Below are positions 31,898 to 40,254 of a stretch of 64,000 nt of DNA, one piece after another. The DNA is taken from NCBI GenBank assembly GCA_019114225.1, contig DXFW01000004.1, forward strand, positions 1 through 64,000. The letters are read 5' to 3'. The position numbers were made by a program, and so were the translations under genes. Below the pieces are notes generated by a model. The model was not told the origin of the DNA. It did not search any database and was given only the letters and a program-made list of their open reading frames with translations. Numbering within the stretch: position 1 is the first letter of the stretch; each line of letters starts with the position of its first letter. This stretch comes from Candidatus Allofournierella pullicola (GTDB lineage Bacteria > Bacillota > Clostridia > Oscillospirales > Ruminococcaceae).

Positions 31898-33472
31898 ATG
31901 AATGCCGTGATCTATGCCCGTTACAGCAGCGACAACCAGCGGGAGGAATCCATCGAGGGCCAGCTGCGGGAATGCAAGGAGTACGCCGACCAGAACGGCA
32001 TCACCGTGGTGCGGACCTACATCGACCGGGCGCTGTCTGCCAAGACCGACAGCCGCCCGCAGTTCCAGCAGATGATTCACGACAGCGCCACCCACACCTT
32101 TGAGGCGGTTCTGGTGTGGAAGCTGGACCGTTTCTCCCGCAACCGGTACGACTCAGCCCATTATAAGCGCATCCTCAAAAACAACCGGGTCCATGTGGTG
32201 TCGGTGACAGAGCCCATCTCCAACACACCGGAAGGCATCATGCTGGAAAGCTTGCTGGAAGGCATGGCCGAGTACTATTCTGCAGAGCTGGCCGAGAAGG
32301 TCAGCCGCGGACACAAGGAAAATGCCCTCAAGGCCAAGTTCAACGGCGGCCCGGTGCCGCTGGGCTACCGTATCGACAGCGAGCATCACTACCAGATCGA
32401 CCCAGCCACCGCATCGGTGGTGCAGGAAGCATTCCAACGGTACGCGGCGGGGGAAAGCATCCGCAGCATTATTGAATCGCTGAACGAACGCGGCATCCAC
32501 AACAGCCGTGGCAACCCGTTCACCAAGAACAGCTTCCAGACACTGCTCAAAAACCGCCGGTATCTGGGCGAATATCGCTATAAGGATACGGTCGTCCCGG
32601 ACGCTATCCCGGCCATCATCGACCCGGATTGCTTCGATGCGGTCCAGCGCCGGTGTGAGATTCACCGGCAGGCACCGGCCCACAACAAGGCGGATGTCCA
32701 CTATCTGCTCACCACCAAGCTGTTCTGTGGAAAGTGCGGTACCATGATGGCAGGGGAGAGCGGCAGAAGCCATACAGGCACGGTCCACTATTATTATAAA
32801 TGCGGCACCCGCAAACGCAGCGGCAAGGAGGCTTGCAGCCTGAAGCCGGTGCGCAAGGAACCGCTGGAGCAGTTTGTGGTGCAGACGGCGCTGGAAAAGG
32901 TGCTGAACGACCTGGTCATCGACCTGCTGGCGGATAAGCTGCTGGAATACCAGAGCAAGGAAAACACCCGCCTGCCGGTCTTGCAGACAGAACTGAAAGA
33001 AGTAAAGCGCCGGATCGATAATCTGGTGGCGGCTATCGAGCAAGGCATCCTGACACCCGCCACCAAGGCGCGAATGGAGGAACTGGAACAGCAGCGCGAA
33101 GCGCTGGAAACCAGTATCCTGCAGGAGCAGATCGAAAAGCCACCCATCACCCGGGAACAGATTCTGTTCTGGTTCGATCAGTTCCGCCACGGCGACCCGG
33201 CGGATATTGCCTTTCAGGAGAAAGTCATCGACTGCTTTGTCAACTCGATCTATCTGTTCGATGACCGCATTGTGGTGAATTTCAACTATCAGGAGGGCGG
33301 CCGCCCGGTCTCCCTCGAAGAAGTACTTAGTTCGTTTTTGGATGGGAATGGTGCACCAGAAAAAAGCGAGCACCGTTTGGTGCTCGCTTTTTTGTTGTCC
33401 TTCCCCCTGCGGGGCGGCTTCACCATTCGCGTCTCTGCGCTCCGCCCCAGCGCGCAGGGACTCCCGGCCTGA
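31898..33472 (+). CDS. Large serine recombinase (site-specific integrase)
   Basis: 524 residues from the ATG after AAGGAGG. Catalytic resolvase domain with the nucleophile in VIYARYSSDNQ (Ser10 or Ser11) and LVWKLDRFSRNRYDS. Then the recombinase domain (GGPVPLGYRIDSEHHYQID, GNPFTKNSFQTLLKNRRYLG), a zinc ribbon (LFCGKCGTMMAGESG ... YYYKCGTRKRSGKEAC) and a coiled coil (about 365-410). All parts of a working integrase are present. The last ~35 residues run through a strong terminator hairpin into Arg/Ser/Pro-rich sequence and are probably derived from the target site rather than functional. It is expected to integrate and excise the 24-33 kb element. Confidence 0.92.
   Translation: MNAVIYARYSSDNQREESIEGQLRECKEYADQNGITVVRTYIDRALSAKTDSRPQFQQMIHDSATHTFEAVLVWKLDRFSRNRYDSAHYKRILKNNRVHVVSVTEPISNTPEGIMLESLLEGMAEYYSAELAEKVSRGHKENALKAKFNGGPVPLGYRIDSEHHYQIDPATASVVQEAFQRYAAGESIRSIIESLNERGIHNSRGNPFTKNSFQTLLKNRRYLGEYRYKDTVVPDAIPAIIDPDCFDAVQRRCEIHRQAPAHNKADVHYLLTTKLFCGKCGTMMAGESGRSHTGTVHYYYKCGTRKRSGKEACSLKPVRKEPLEQFVVQTALEKVLNDLVIDLLADKLLEYQSKENTRLPVLQTELKEVKRRIDNLVAAIEQGILTPATKARMEELEQQREALETSILQEQIEKPPITREQILFWFDQFRHGDPADIAFQEKVIDCFVNSIYLFDDRIVVNFNYQEGGRPVSLEEVLSSFLDGNGAPEKSEHRLVLAFLLSFPLRGGFTIRVSALRPSAQGLPA
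33361..33393 (+). terminator. Terminator inside the recombinase reading frame
   Basis: Perfect stem GCGAGCACC-GTTT-GGTGCTCGC followed by six T. It lies before the recombinase stop codon, so the frame's last ~27 codons are downstream of the terminator. Confidence 0.8.
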
Positions 33473-33528
33473 AAAACCTGCCCCCGGCAGATTTTTCTTA
33501 ACGGCCTCGTCTGGAAATGCACGAAACG

Positions 33529-33560
33529 AAAAAGACCACCCAAACGGGAGGTCCTTTCTT
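33529..33560. terminator. Weak bidirectional hairpin in the element/chromosome junction
   Basis: GACCACCC-AAAC-GGGAGGTC (one mismatch) with A and T runs on its two sides. Between 33473 and 33681 no gene is seen. Confidence 0.45.
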
Positions 33561-33681
33561 GTCTCTTTTTTTACAACTGTTTTCCACGACATAATGGGCT
33601 GATGGTGGAAATCGTCGGAAAGGTGTGTTAGAATGGTGACAAGGACACGGGGCTGCCCCGTAAGGTCAGGAGGGAAGATCG

Positions 33682-35082
33682 ATGAAGAGAAAAGCGGCGG
33701 GTCTTGCGCTGGTGCTGGCGATGGTTCTTGCCTTGCCGGGCTGCGGCGCCATGACGCCGGAAAAGCTGGCAGCCAAGGTCAAGCAGGCAGTGGAAGAGAA
33801 CCCCTACAGCCAGGCGGAAATGGAGATGATCATGGAAACGTCGGTGGTGGATCCCACCACCGGCATTGAGATGGACGTGGGCCTCCAGCTGAACGGCCAA
33901 ATGCGGGTGAGCTATGAGCCCGATACGCTGTATGAAAAGGTGGAGCTCACCATAGAAATGATGGGCCTGCGCATGCCCACAGAAGTGGAGATCTACATCC
34001 TGCCTGAGGGCGACAAGACCGTCTCCTACACCAACATTGCAGGCAGCTGGCTCTGGTCGGAGGTGGACCCTTCCACCCAGGCGTCGGACAGCATTTCCAT
34101 CGCCATCTGGGATCTGCCCCCCGAGCAGCTGGCCATCAACGAGGAAGTGACCGAACTTGAGGGCGCTCCGGCAGCCTGCCTGACCGGGCAGGTCACAGGA
34201 GAAGAGATCGCCAACGCGGTGGGCTTTTTGTTCAACAGCATGGGAGGGAGCGGCCAGCTGGACGACGGCATGCTGATCGGCGGCGACCAGGACGAACTGG
34301 ACGACATCGACTGGGAGAAGGTGTCGGCGCAGGTGACCACCTATGTGGACCCGGAAACCTATCTGCCCCTGCGGGAAGAGATTACCTTCAGCGGCCTGGA
34401 AGACGCTTTGTCGGACATGCTGGGGGGCGAGGAAGTCTCCTTCAGCCTTGAGAAGATGGAGATGTCGGTGGATTACACCTCCTATGAGCCTGTGGATCCC
34501 TGCGTGCTGCCGGAAGGTGCCAAGGCGGCCGCCGATCAGAGCCAGCGGCTCATGGATGGCGACCCGGACAACGGCGACGGCACCTTCACCATCCAGGAGA
34601 GCGGCTATTATGTCGACGTCACGGCTCCGGAAGGCTATGAGCTGGACATGACCAACTACGACGAGGTGGACTTTTACAGCGAAGAGCTGGACCGGCTGGT
34701 CTGCTATCAGATGTGGCGGACCTCCGATTCCAACGATCTGTTCTTCTGGGACATGGTGAGCGAGGAGGAAACCCTCTACACCGGCGACAGCACCGGGTCC
34801 AGTCGGATAGAGTTTGAGGTCATCCCCACCGAAAATTACCGCTTCTGCCTGGACGGCTACACCTACCAGGACGAGTATGCCGGCAAAAATTACTATGCCT
34901 GGGTGAACCTGGACGATCAGTTTTACAACTGGGTCCTGGTCAGGATCTACGACGGCGGCTCCACGATGGACTCCTCCATTACCCGGGAAGAGCTGGTGGA
35001 GCTGCTGGAACAGGTGCACCCGTATCAGCCGCCGGAAGAGGATCAGGGAATGGGGACCCGCCCGGAAGAACTGCAGCTTTGA
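33682..35082 (+). CDS. Secreted lipoprotein of unknown function
   Basis: A 466-residue lipoprotein: signal KRKAAGLALVLAMVLALPGC with the lipid-anchored Cys near residue 21. The mature protein is very acidic and beta-rich. The first ~260 residues (LQLNGQMRVSYEPDTLYEKV ... LPEGDKTVSYTNIAGSW) look like the DUF6612-type/LppX-like fold that binds lipids in some families; the remainder is a separate beta domain. First gene in the GC-rich chromosomal half, with its own terminator. GAGGGAAG precedes the ATG. No catalytic motif seen. Confidence 0.65.
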   Translation: MKRKAAGLALVLAMVLALPGCGAMTPEKLAAKVKQAVEENPYSQAEMEMIMETSVVDPTTGIEMDVGLQLNGQMRVSYEPDTLYEKVELTIEMMGLRMPTEVEIYILPEGDKTVSYTNIAGSWLWSEVDPSTQASDSISIAIWDLPPEQLAINEEVTELEGAPAACLTGQVTGEEIANAVGFLFNSMGGSGQLDDGMLIGGDQDELDDIDWEKVSAQVTTYVDPETYLPLREEITFSGLEDALSDMLGGEEVSFSLEKMEMSVDYTSYEPVDPCVLPEGAKAAADQSQRLMDGDPDNGDGTFTIQESGYYVDVTAPEGYELDMTNYDEVDFYSEELDRLVCYQMWRTSDSNDLFFWDMVSEEETLYTGDSTGSSRIEFEVIPTENYRFCLDGYTYQDEYAGKNYYAWVNLDDQFYNWVLVRIYDGGSTMDSSITREELVELLEQVHPYQPPEEDQGMGTRPEELQL

Positions 35083-35118
35083 GGCGGGAAGTCCGTTCCG
35101 GTGCTTGAAAGATAAAAC

Positions 35119-35149
35119 AAAAAGGCCACCCGACCGGGTGGCCTTTTTC
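35119..35149 (+). terminator. Terminator of the lipoprotein gene
   Basis: AAAGGCCACCC-GACC-GGGTGGCCTTT stem followed by a long T run. Confidence 0.85.
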
Positions 35150-35215
35150 TTTTTTTGATCGCGGGGGAAAGGCTCCCCGCGCTGCAAGGTTTGGAAACGG
35201 GGCGGTGCAGCGCAC

Positions 35216-35632
35216 TCAGCTGCGGGCCGCCACGGCGCGCTTCACCTGCAGCAGCACCAGCACCAGGCTCACGCCCAGCAGGATGTGGCCGATCCCGGCC
35301 ACGCCAGAGATCGCCGCGCTGGCGCCGGAGGAGAGGGGCGTGCCCAGCACCTGCAGCACGCCCCGCACCAGGAACATCACCGCGGTGAGGTTGAGGCCGG
35401 CGTGATAGACCGCCAGCACACGCCCGGTCTTGGGGCCGGTGAAGGCAAAGTTCTTTTCCAGCAAAAGCAGCAGCAGGAAAAACACCATGCCCAGCAGGAA
35501 GTAGTGGGTGTGCACCACCGAGAGGGTGGTTTTGCCGGCAAAGCCGCAGAACTTGGTGAACTCCCGGTAGAACACGCCGCCGGCCATGGCCAGAATGGAG
35601 TAGACAAGGGCAAGATTCATATAGCGTTTCAT
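35216..35632 (-). CDS. DUF2871 membrane protein
   Basis: A 138-residue protein with four helices. The N-terminal half, GGVFYREFTKFCGFAGKTTL followed by SVVHTHYFLLGMVFFLLLLL, is the DUF2871 signature, including a helix with two His. Function unknown. It follows the frameshifted membrane-protein gene by 13 bases and probably shares its TetR-controlled transcript. Confidence 0.8.
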   Translation of the reverse strand: MKRYMNLALVYSILAMAGGVFYREFTKFCGFAGKTTLSVVHTHYFLLGMVFFLLLLLLEKNFAFTGPKTGRVLAVYHAGLNLTAVMFLVRGVLQVLGTPLSSGASAAISGVAGIGHILLGVSLVLVLLQVKRAVAARS

Positions 35633-35713
35633 TGCAGTTCCTCCTTTATTTGACTTCCTTCTTCATGGCGGAATAGCCGATGAGCACCGTCCAGACATAG
35701 GCGCAGGTCTTGG

Positions 35714-35752
35714 GGATCATCAGCATGCCGACCAGGGGCACCGCGTCCGCCC
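35714..35752. repeat. 39-bp direct repeat, copy 1
   Basis: Identical to 36236-36274 and 522 bases from it. Encodes part of the C-terminal helix of the split membrane protein; thought to be the original copy. Confidence 0.85.
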
Positions 35753-36235
35753 ACAGCACCACCGGGATGTAGAACCCGAAGCTGAGCACGATGGTCAGCC
35801 ACATCCAGCGGAAGGCCCGGTCATTGTGTTTTTTGGCGCTGGAAAAGAACAGCACGATGACCACAAGGCCCAGCAGGGCAAAGGGGATGTTGCGGTATAT
35901 GCCCCAGGAAAGGGGCGCGTCGGCGCTCAGCCACTGGTTCTGAGGCAGCATGCACAGCAGAACGCGCACGCCCGCCAGGACGTAGACGGCGGCGGTGAGG
36001 CCGCTTTGGCCCTGCACCTTGTAGCGCCGGCGCCAGACGTAGTAGAGCAGCACGTAGAACACCGTCATGGTCACCGAGGTGATCCACTTGCCCAGGCCCA
36101 GGGCCACGGTGTAGTTTTCCAGCCCGGTGGTGCACAGCGCCAGGGCGCGGGGCACCAGATGAAAAGAGTCGCCCGCGCCCAGCACCACGGCCATCCAGCC
36201 GAACAGGCGGAACTGGGCCTCGCCTTTGCTGCCAC

Positions 36236-36274
36236 GGATCATCAGCATGCCGACCAGGGGCACCGCGTCCGCCC
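36236..36274. repeat. 39-bp direct repeat, copy 2
   Basis: Exact second copy of 35714-35752, located at the frameshift in the same gene; thought to be the secondary copy because the reading frame breaks beside it. Confidence 0.85.
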
Positions 36275-36589
36275 GCCCGCAGCGCAATGCCGCCGGTCAT
36301 CATCACCGCCATCACGGCAAAGGCCTTTGCGTCGAAGAACTTCAAAAAGAAATGCCGCTCTTCCCGGTAGGCCCGAATGCGGGCGGTGTGCTTTTTTACC
36401 AGCGGCCCGAACACAAAGCGCTGAAAAAGCGCAAAGACCAGAGCCGACAGGCAGAAATTCAGCGCCGTGCGAAAGGCCGGATAAGCGGCCAGCCCGATCC
36501 GCAGGATGTTGAACCCCGCCGCGCCCCAGACAAGGCAGGCGAGCAGCAGCAGGGTGTCCCGTTTTACCTTCATGGAAAGCCTCCTTTTG

Positions 36590-36602
36590 TGAACGCTGTT
36601 CA
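36590..36602. promoter_or_regulatory. TetR operator candidate upstream of membrane-protein genes
   Basis: TGAACGCTGTTCA, arms TGAAC(A/G) and TGTTCA. Same half-sites as the palindrome before the TetR gene start; 17 bases upstream of the membrane-protein ATG. Confidence 0.6.
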
Positions 36603-36629
36603 TTTTGGGCGGTGAAAAATCCCCACCCG

Positions 36630-37199
36630 TCAGTGGGGATCGTCGTACAGGGTGCGCCGCACCAGCTCCAGCACGGTGGAAGGGTCGTAGTCCTGCCGCA
36701 GCAGGGCGGAGAGCATGAGCGAGAACAGCACATCGGCAAATTTTTCGGCGGTGAACGTCTCGTTGAAGGCGCCGGGCCGCACGCAGGGGTCCCGCTGCAG
36801 CACGGCCAAAAGGCCCTGGCGGATGTGCTGCCAGGTGCGCTCCATCCGGCGCTTGCCGTCGGATTTATCCTCCCGCAGAAACCCCAGGGAGTGGAGGGTG
36901 AAAAAGCCGGGATACTGCTTGCAGCCGTATTCCATGCGCCCGTACATCCAGGCCACGCAGGTCAGCGTGCTTTCAAACACGGCTTCGTCCTCCGGCCGGT
37001 GGAAAATTTCGCACCAGACGCTTTCCACCGCCGCGCCCACCAGGGCCGCCTTGGAGTCGAAGTAATTATAGATGGAGCCCACCGACACGCCGCAGGCCGC
37101 GGCCACCGAGCGAATGCTCACCGCGCCCCATCCCTGGGTGCGGATGAGCTCCCGGCTGGCGCGCAGGATCTCCTCTTTGGACGTTACCACTGTATTCAT
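36630..37199 (-). CDS. TetR/AcrR family regulator
   Basis: 189 residues with the TetR DNA-binding domain: ILRASRELIRTQGWGAVSIR, then VAAACGVSVGSIYNYFDSKA. The C-terminal domain is helical (TCVAWMYGRMEYGCKQYPG, FADVLFSLMLSALLRQDYD). Palindromes with the same half-sites stand before its own start (37214-37228) and before the downstream membrane-protein gene (36590-36602), so it likely represses itself and that operon. Ligand unknown. Confidence 0.88.
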   Translation of the reverse strand: MNTVVTSKEEILRASRELIRTQGWGAVSIRSVAAACGVSVGSIYNYFDSKAALVGAAVESVWCEIFHRPEDEAVFESTLTCVAWMYGRMEYGCKQYPGFFTLHSLGFLREDKSDGKRRMERTWQHIRQGLLAVLQRDPCVRPGAFNETFTAEKFADVLFSLMLSALLRQDYDPSTVLELVRRTLYDDPH

Positions 37200-37213
37200 C
37201 GGATCACCTCAAT

Positions 37214-37228
37214 ATGAACAATGTTCAT
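37214..37228. promoter_or_regulatory. TetR autoregulatory operator candidate
   Basis: ATGAACA-A-TGTTCAT, a perfect 15-base palindrome 15 bases before the TetR start codon. Confidence 0.65.
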
Positions 37229-37431
37229 TATAGGCAGAGACATCCCCTCTGTCAAGAGGGAAAGGCAAAAAAGGCCGCCCGTGCGGACAAAGCAGAGCCT
37301 GCGCGGACGGCCGCGGCGTTTATGCGGAACGGCGCCCTCTGGACAAAACCGGAAAATCGTGCTACCCTTGCCGCAGAGGCCGCAGTGTCTCTGCGGCATT
37401 TTTGCGCGTTTTCGGAAAGGAGCCACAGGCC

Positions 37432-38163
37432 ATGGAACAGCACAGGAACAGGGTGCGGGTGGACGAATACCCTCTGTTGGACGGGGCGCGCCACCCCTTT
37501 GCGGTGATCTGCCCCGGCGGGGGGTACGCAAAAGTTTCCGACCCGCTGGAAGGGGAGGACTTTGCCCGGCAGCTGAACGCCGCGGGTTTTGCGGCCTTTG
37601 TGGTGCACTATTCGGTGGAGGAGGCGGCCCGCTTTCCCGCGCCGCTGGAGGACTTGGCGGCGGCGGTGAAAGACATCCTTTCCCGGGCCAAAGAGCTGGG
37701 GGTTGACCCGGCGGGCTATTCGGTGTGGGGCGCTTCGGCGGGCGGCCACCTGGCGGCGCTGTTCGCCAGCGAGGCCCAGGGCTGGAAGAAGCGCGGCCTG
37801 CCCCGGCCGGGAGCGCTGGTGCTCTGCTACCCGGTGGTCACTATGGAGGAGCCTCTCACCCACGCGGGCAGCCGCCTGCGGCTGCTGGGGCCGGACCCGG
37901 ACCCCGCGCTGACGGCGGCCACCAGCGCGGAACAGCTGGTCACGCCCGCCTGGCCGCCCACCTTCCTCTGGTGGGGCGAAGCGGACGCCGCCGTGCCTCC
38001 CGCCAACAGCCAAATGCTGCTGGCGGCCATGAAGTCGGCGGGCGTTGTGTGCGGGCACGAATCCTGGCCCGGCGTGGGCCATGGTGTGGGCCTGGGCGAG
38101 GGCCTGCCCTGCGCCGGCTGGCCGCAGCGGGCGATGGACTTCTGGCGGCGGGCCGTTCTTTAA
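37432..38163 (+). CDS. Alpha/beta hydrolase (esterase-like)
   Basis: 243 residues from the ATG at 37432 (GAAAGGAG upstream). Oxyanion-type strand PFAVICPGGGYAKVSD replaces the usual HGGG, nucleophile elbow GASAGGHLAALFA (G-x-S-x-G), acid region LWWGEADAAVPPANS, and catalytic His in WPGVGHGVGLGEG. This is the layout of acetyl-xylan-esterase/BD-FAE-like carbohydrate esterases and related lipases. No signal peptide, so it acts in the cytoplasm. Substrate not determined. Confidence 0.85.
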   Translation: MEQHRNRVRVDEYPLLDGARHPFAVICPGGGYAKVSDPLEGEDFARQLNAAGFAAFVVHYSVEEAARFPAPLEDLAAAVKDILSRAKELGVDPAGYSVWGASAGGHLAALFASEAQGWKKRGLPRPGALVLCYPVVTMEEPLTHAGSRLRLLGPDPDPALTAATSAEQLVTPAWPPTFLWWGEADAAVPPANSQMLLAAMKSAGVVCGHESWPGVGHGVGLGEGLPCAGWPQRAMDFWRRAVL

Positions 38164-38244
38164 AAAAATCCGCCGAAAAGGGTTGACAGTTTCCCCAAAC
38201 CCTGCTATAATAAATCACGCTGCACGACAGGGCAGCGTGAATAT

Positions 38245-38320
38245 TCCTCCTTAGCTCAGTCGGTAGAGCATGCGGCTGTTAACCGCAGGGTCGTTGGTTC
38301 GAGCCCAACAGGGGGAGCCA
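38245..38320 (+). tRNA. tRNA-Asn (GTT)
   Basis: 76 bases with encoded CCA. Acceptor TCCTCCT/AGGGGGA (one G-T pair), D-arm TAGCTCAGTCGGTAGAGCA, anticodon loop CTGTTAA with GTT, T-arm GTTGG-TTCGAGC-CCAAC. All arms fold normally. Confidence 0.96.
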
Positions 38321-38357
38321 AAAAAGAGCACGTCAAACGACGTGCTCTTTTCTTTTT
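38321..38357 (+). terminator. Terminator after tRNA-Asn
   Basis: AAGAGCACGTC-AAAC-GACGTGCTCTT stem with a T-rich tail directly after the CCA end. Confidence 0.85.
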
Positions 38358-38530
38358 TGTCCGCGGCGAAAAGGCCCGGGGCGGCGGGGCTGTTCCGGTT
38401 TGGAAGGGCGGACCCCGCTGTCTGCCCGGACCCGGGCGTTTTGCCCTCGCGGCCTCGGCTTGCCCGGCCGCCGCAACAAAGCAGCGCCCCGGCCAAAAGG
38501 CCGGGGCGCTGCCCTTATCCTGTAAAAAAA

Positions 38531-40132
38531 TCAATCTTCCCGGTTGCCGAACTCGCTCAGCCGCAGGTCGGGGTTGTGCTCCTCGGCCCAGGTGATGGCC
38601 CAGGGGGAGGTGAACAGCAGCAGTTTGTTGCCCTTCAGGTCCTCAATGCGGCGGGTGTCGCTGGTCAGGTCCAGGGTCTTGGGGTCCAGGTCCTCGTTCT
38701 CGATCCAGCGGATGTGCTCGTAGGGCAGGTTCTGCATGCGGATGTCCACGTTGTACTCGTTGTTCAGCCGGTATTCCAGCACTTCGAACTGCAGCACGCC
38801 CACAACGCCCACGATGACCTCTTCCATGCCGCCGCCCAGCTCCCGGAAGATCTGGATGGCGCCCTCCTGGGCCACCTGCTCCATGCCCTTCACGAACTGC
38901 TTGCGCTTCATGGTGTCCACCTGGGTCACCCGGGCAAAGTGCTCGGGGGCGAAGGTGGGAATGCCCGCGTAGCGGATGGGTTCCTTGCCGGTGCACAGGG
39001 TGTCGCCGATGGAGAAGATACCCGGGTCGAACAGGCCGATGATGTCGCCGGCGTAAGCCTCGTCCACGGTGGCCCGGTCCTGCGCCATCAGCTGGGTGGA
39101 CTGGGCCAGCTTGATCTTCTTGCCCTGCTGCACATGGGTCACTTCCATGCCCCGCTCAAAGCGGCCGGAGCAGATGCGCATGAAGGCAATGCGGTCCCGG
39201 TGGGCCTTGTTCATGTTGGCCTGAATTTTGAAGATGAAGCCGGAGAAGTTCTCCTGGGCCGGTTCCACCGGCACGCCGCCGCTGGTGCGGGGCAGGGGGG
39301 AGGGGGCCAGCCGCAGGAATTCCTTCAGGAACGGCTCCACGCCGAAGTTGGTCAGCGCCGAACCGAAGAACACGGGGCTGAGGTTGCCGGTGTTCACCGC
39401 GTCCATGTCAAAGTCGTAGCTGGCACCGTCTAGCAGCTCGATGTCCTCGCTGAGCTTTTCGTGCAGCGGGGCGGTGAGCAGCTCGTCCAGACGGGGATCG
39501 CCCAGCTCCGCCTCGATCTTGTCGAGGATCTTCACGCCGTTGGCCTTGCCGTCGCTCTGGAAGGCCAGGATGTGGCGGCTGTTCCGGTCGAACACGCCCT
39601 TGAACTCCTTGCCGCAGCCGATGGGCCAGTTCATGGGGTAGGTGCGAATGCCCAGGATGTTCTCGATCTCCTCCATCAGGTCAAAGGGGTCCCGAGCCTC
39701 CCGGTCCATCTTGTTGATGAAGGTGAAGATGGGGATGTGCCGCAGGGTGCACACCTTGAACAGCTTGATGGTCTGGGCCTCAACGCCCTTGGCCGCGTCC
39801 AGCACCATCACCGCCGCGTCGGCGGCCATCAGGGTGCGGTAGGTGTCCTCGGAAAAGTCCTGGTGGCCGGGGGTGTCCAGAATGTTGACGCATTTGCCGT
39901 CGTATTCAAACTGCAGCACGCTGCTGGTGACGGAGATACCGCGCTGCTTTTCAATTTCCATCCAGTCGCTCACCGCGTGGCGGGCGCTCTGCTTGCCCTT
40001 CACGCTGCCCGCCTGCTGGATGGCCCCGCCGTAGAGCAGCAGCTTCTCGGTAAGGGTGGTCTTGCCGGCGTCGGGGTGGCTGATGATGGCAAAGGTGCGC
40101 CTGCGCGCGATCTCCTGCCGCAGATCGGCCAT
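38531..40132 (-). CDS. prfC: Peptide chain release factor 3
   Basis: 533 residues, the usual RF3 length. GTPase motifs G1 (SHPDAGKTTLTEK), G3 (DTPGHQDFSEDTYR) and G4 (NKMDREARDP), followed by RF3-specific FRLAPSP-type and C-terminal EVLEYRLNNEYNV regions. It recycles RF1/RF2 from the ribosome after peptide release. Single gene, intact. DTPGHQDFSEDTYRTL, rather than the EF-G form, separates it from elongation factors. Confidence 0.96.
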   Translation of the reverse strand: MADLRQEIARRRTFAIISHPDAGKTTLTEKLLLYGGAIQQAGSVKGKQSARHAVSDWMEIEKQRGISVTSSVLQFEYDGKCVNILDTPGHQDFSEDTYRTLMAADAAVMVLDAAKGVEAQTIKLFKVCTLRHIPIFTFINKMDREARDPFDLMEEIENILGIRTYPMNWPIGCGKEFKGVFDRNSRHILAFQSDGKANGVKILDKIEAELGDPRLDELLTAPLHEKLSEDIELLDGASYDFDMDAVNTGNLSPVFFGSALTNFGVEPFLKEFLRLAPSPLPRTSGGVPVEPAQENFSGFIFKIQANMNKAHRDRIAFMRICSGRFERGMEVTHVQQGKKIKLAQSTQLMAQDRATVDEAYAGDIIGLFDPGIFSIGDTLCTGKEPIRYAGIPTFAPEHFARVTQVDTMKRKQFVKGMEQVAQEGAIQIFRELGGGMEEVIVGVVGVLQFEVLEYRLNNEYNVDIRMQNLPYEHIRWIENEDLDPKTLDLTSDTRRIEDLKGNKLLLFTSPWAITWAEEHNPDLRLSEFGNRED

Positions 40133-40254
40133 AGTTTCCTTCCTCCTCTGGTTATATGCGGGGCCCGCGGGCCCCGGTGGTTTCGTAAAAAGTCACAACA
40201 TTTTAATTCTACCCGTTCAAAGCCCGCTTGGCAAGGGGAACGGGGCATTTTCAC

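Larger units (their letters stand above)
35646..36573 (-). pseudogene. Multi-pass membrane protein split by a frameshift
   Basis: Starts at 36573 after AAGGAGG with MKVKRDTLLLLACLVWGAAG and runs ~95 residues to GGIALRAGG. At about 36275-36290 the frame shifts at a GGGCGGGCGG repeat. The remaining ~205 residues continue from ADAVPLVGMLMIRGSKGEAQ, with about six further helices, to the stop at 35646. A 39-base stretch at the break is an exact copy of bases 35714-35752 near the gene's own 3' end. In the original gene that stretch belongs only at the 3' end (…VVLWADAVPLVGMLMIPKT). The damage therefore came from local copying (or misassembly). Family unknown. Confidence 0.65.

Noticed and set aside
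33628-35187. A 519-codon open frame on the minus strand across the lipoprotein gene
   Set aside because: It is the mirror of the lipoprotein gene in GC-rich sequence; the His/Val/Gly-rich translation has no fold signature, whereas the plus strand has a signal peptide and ribosome site.
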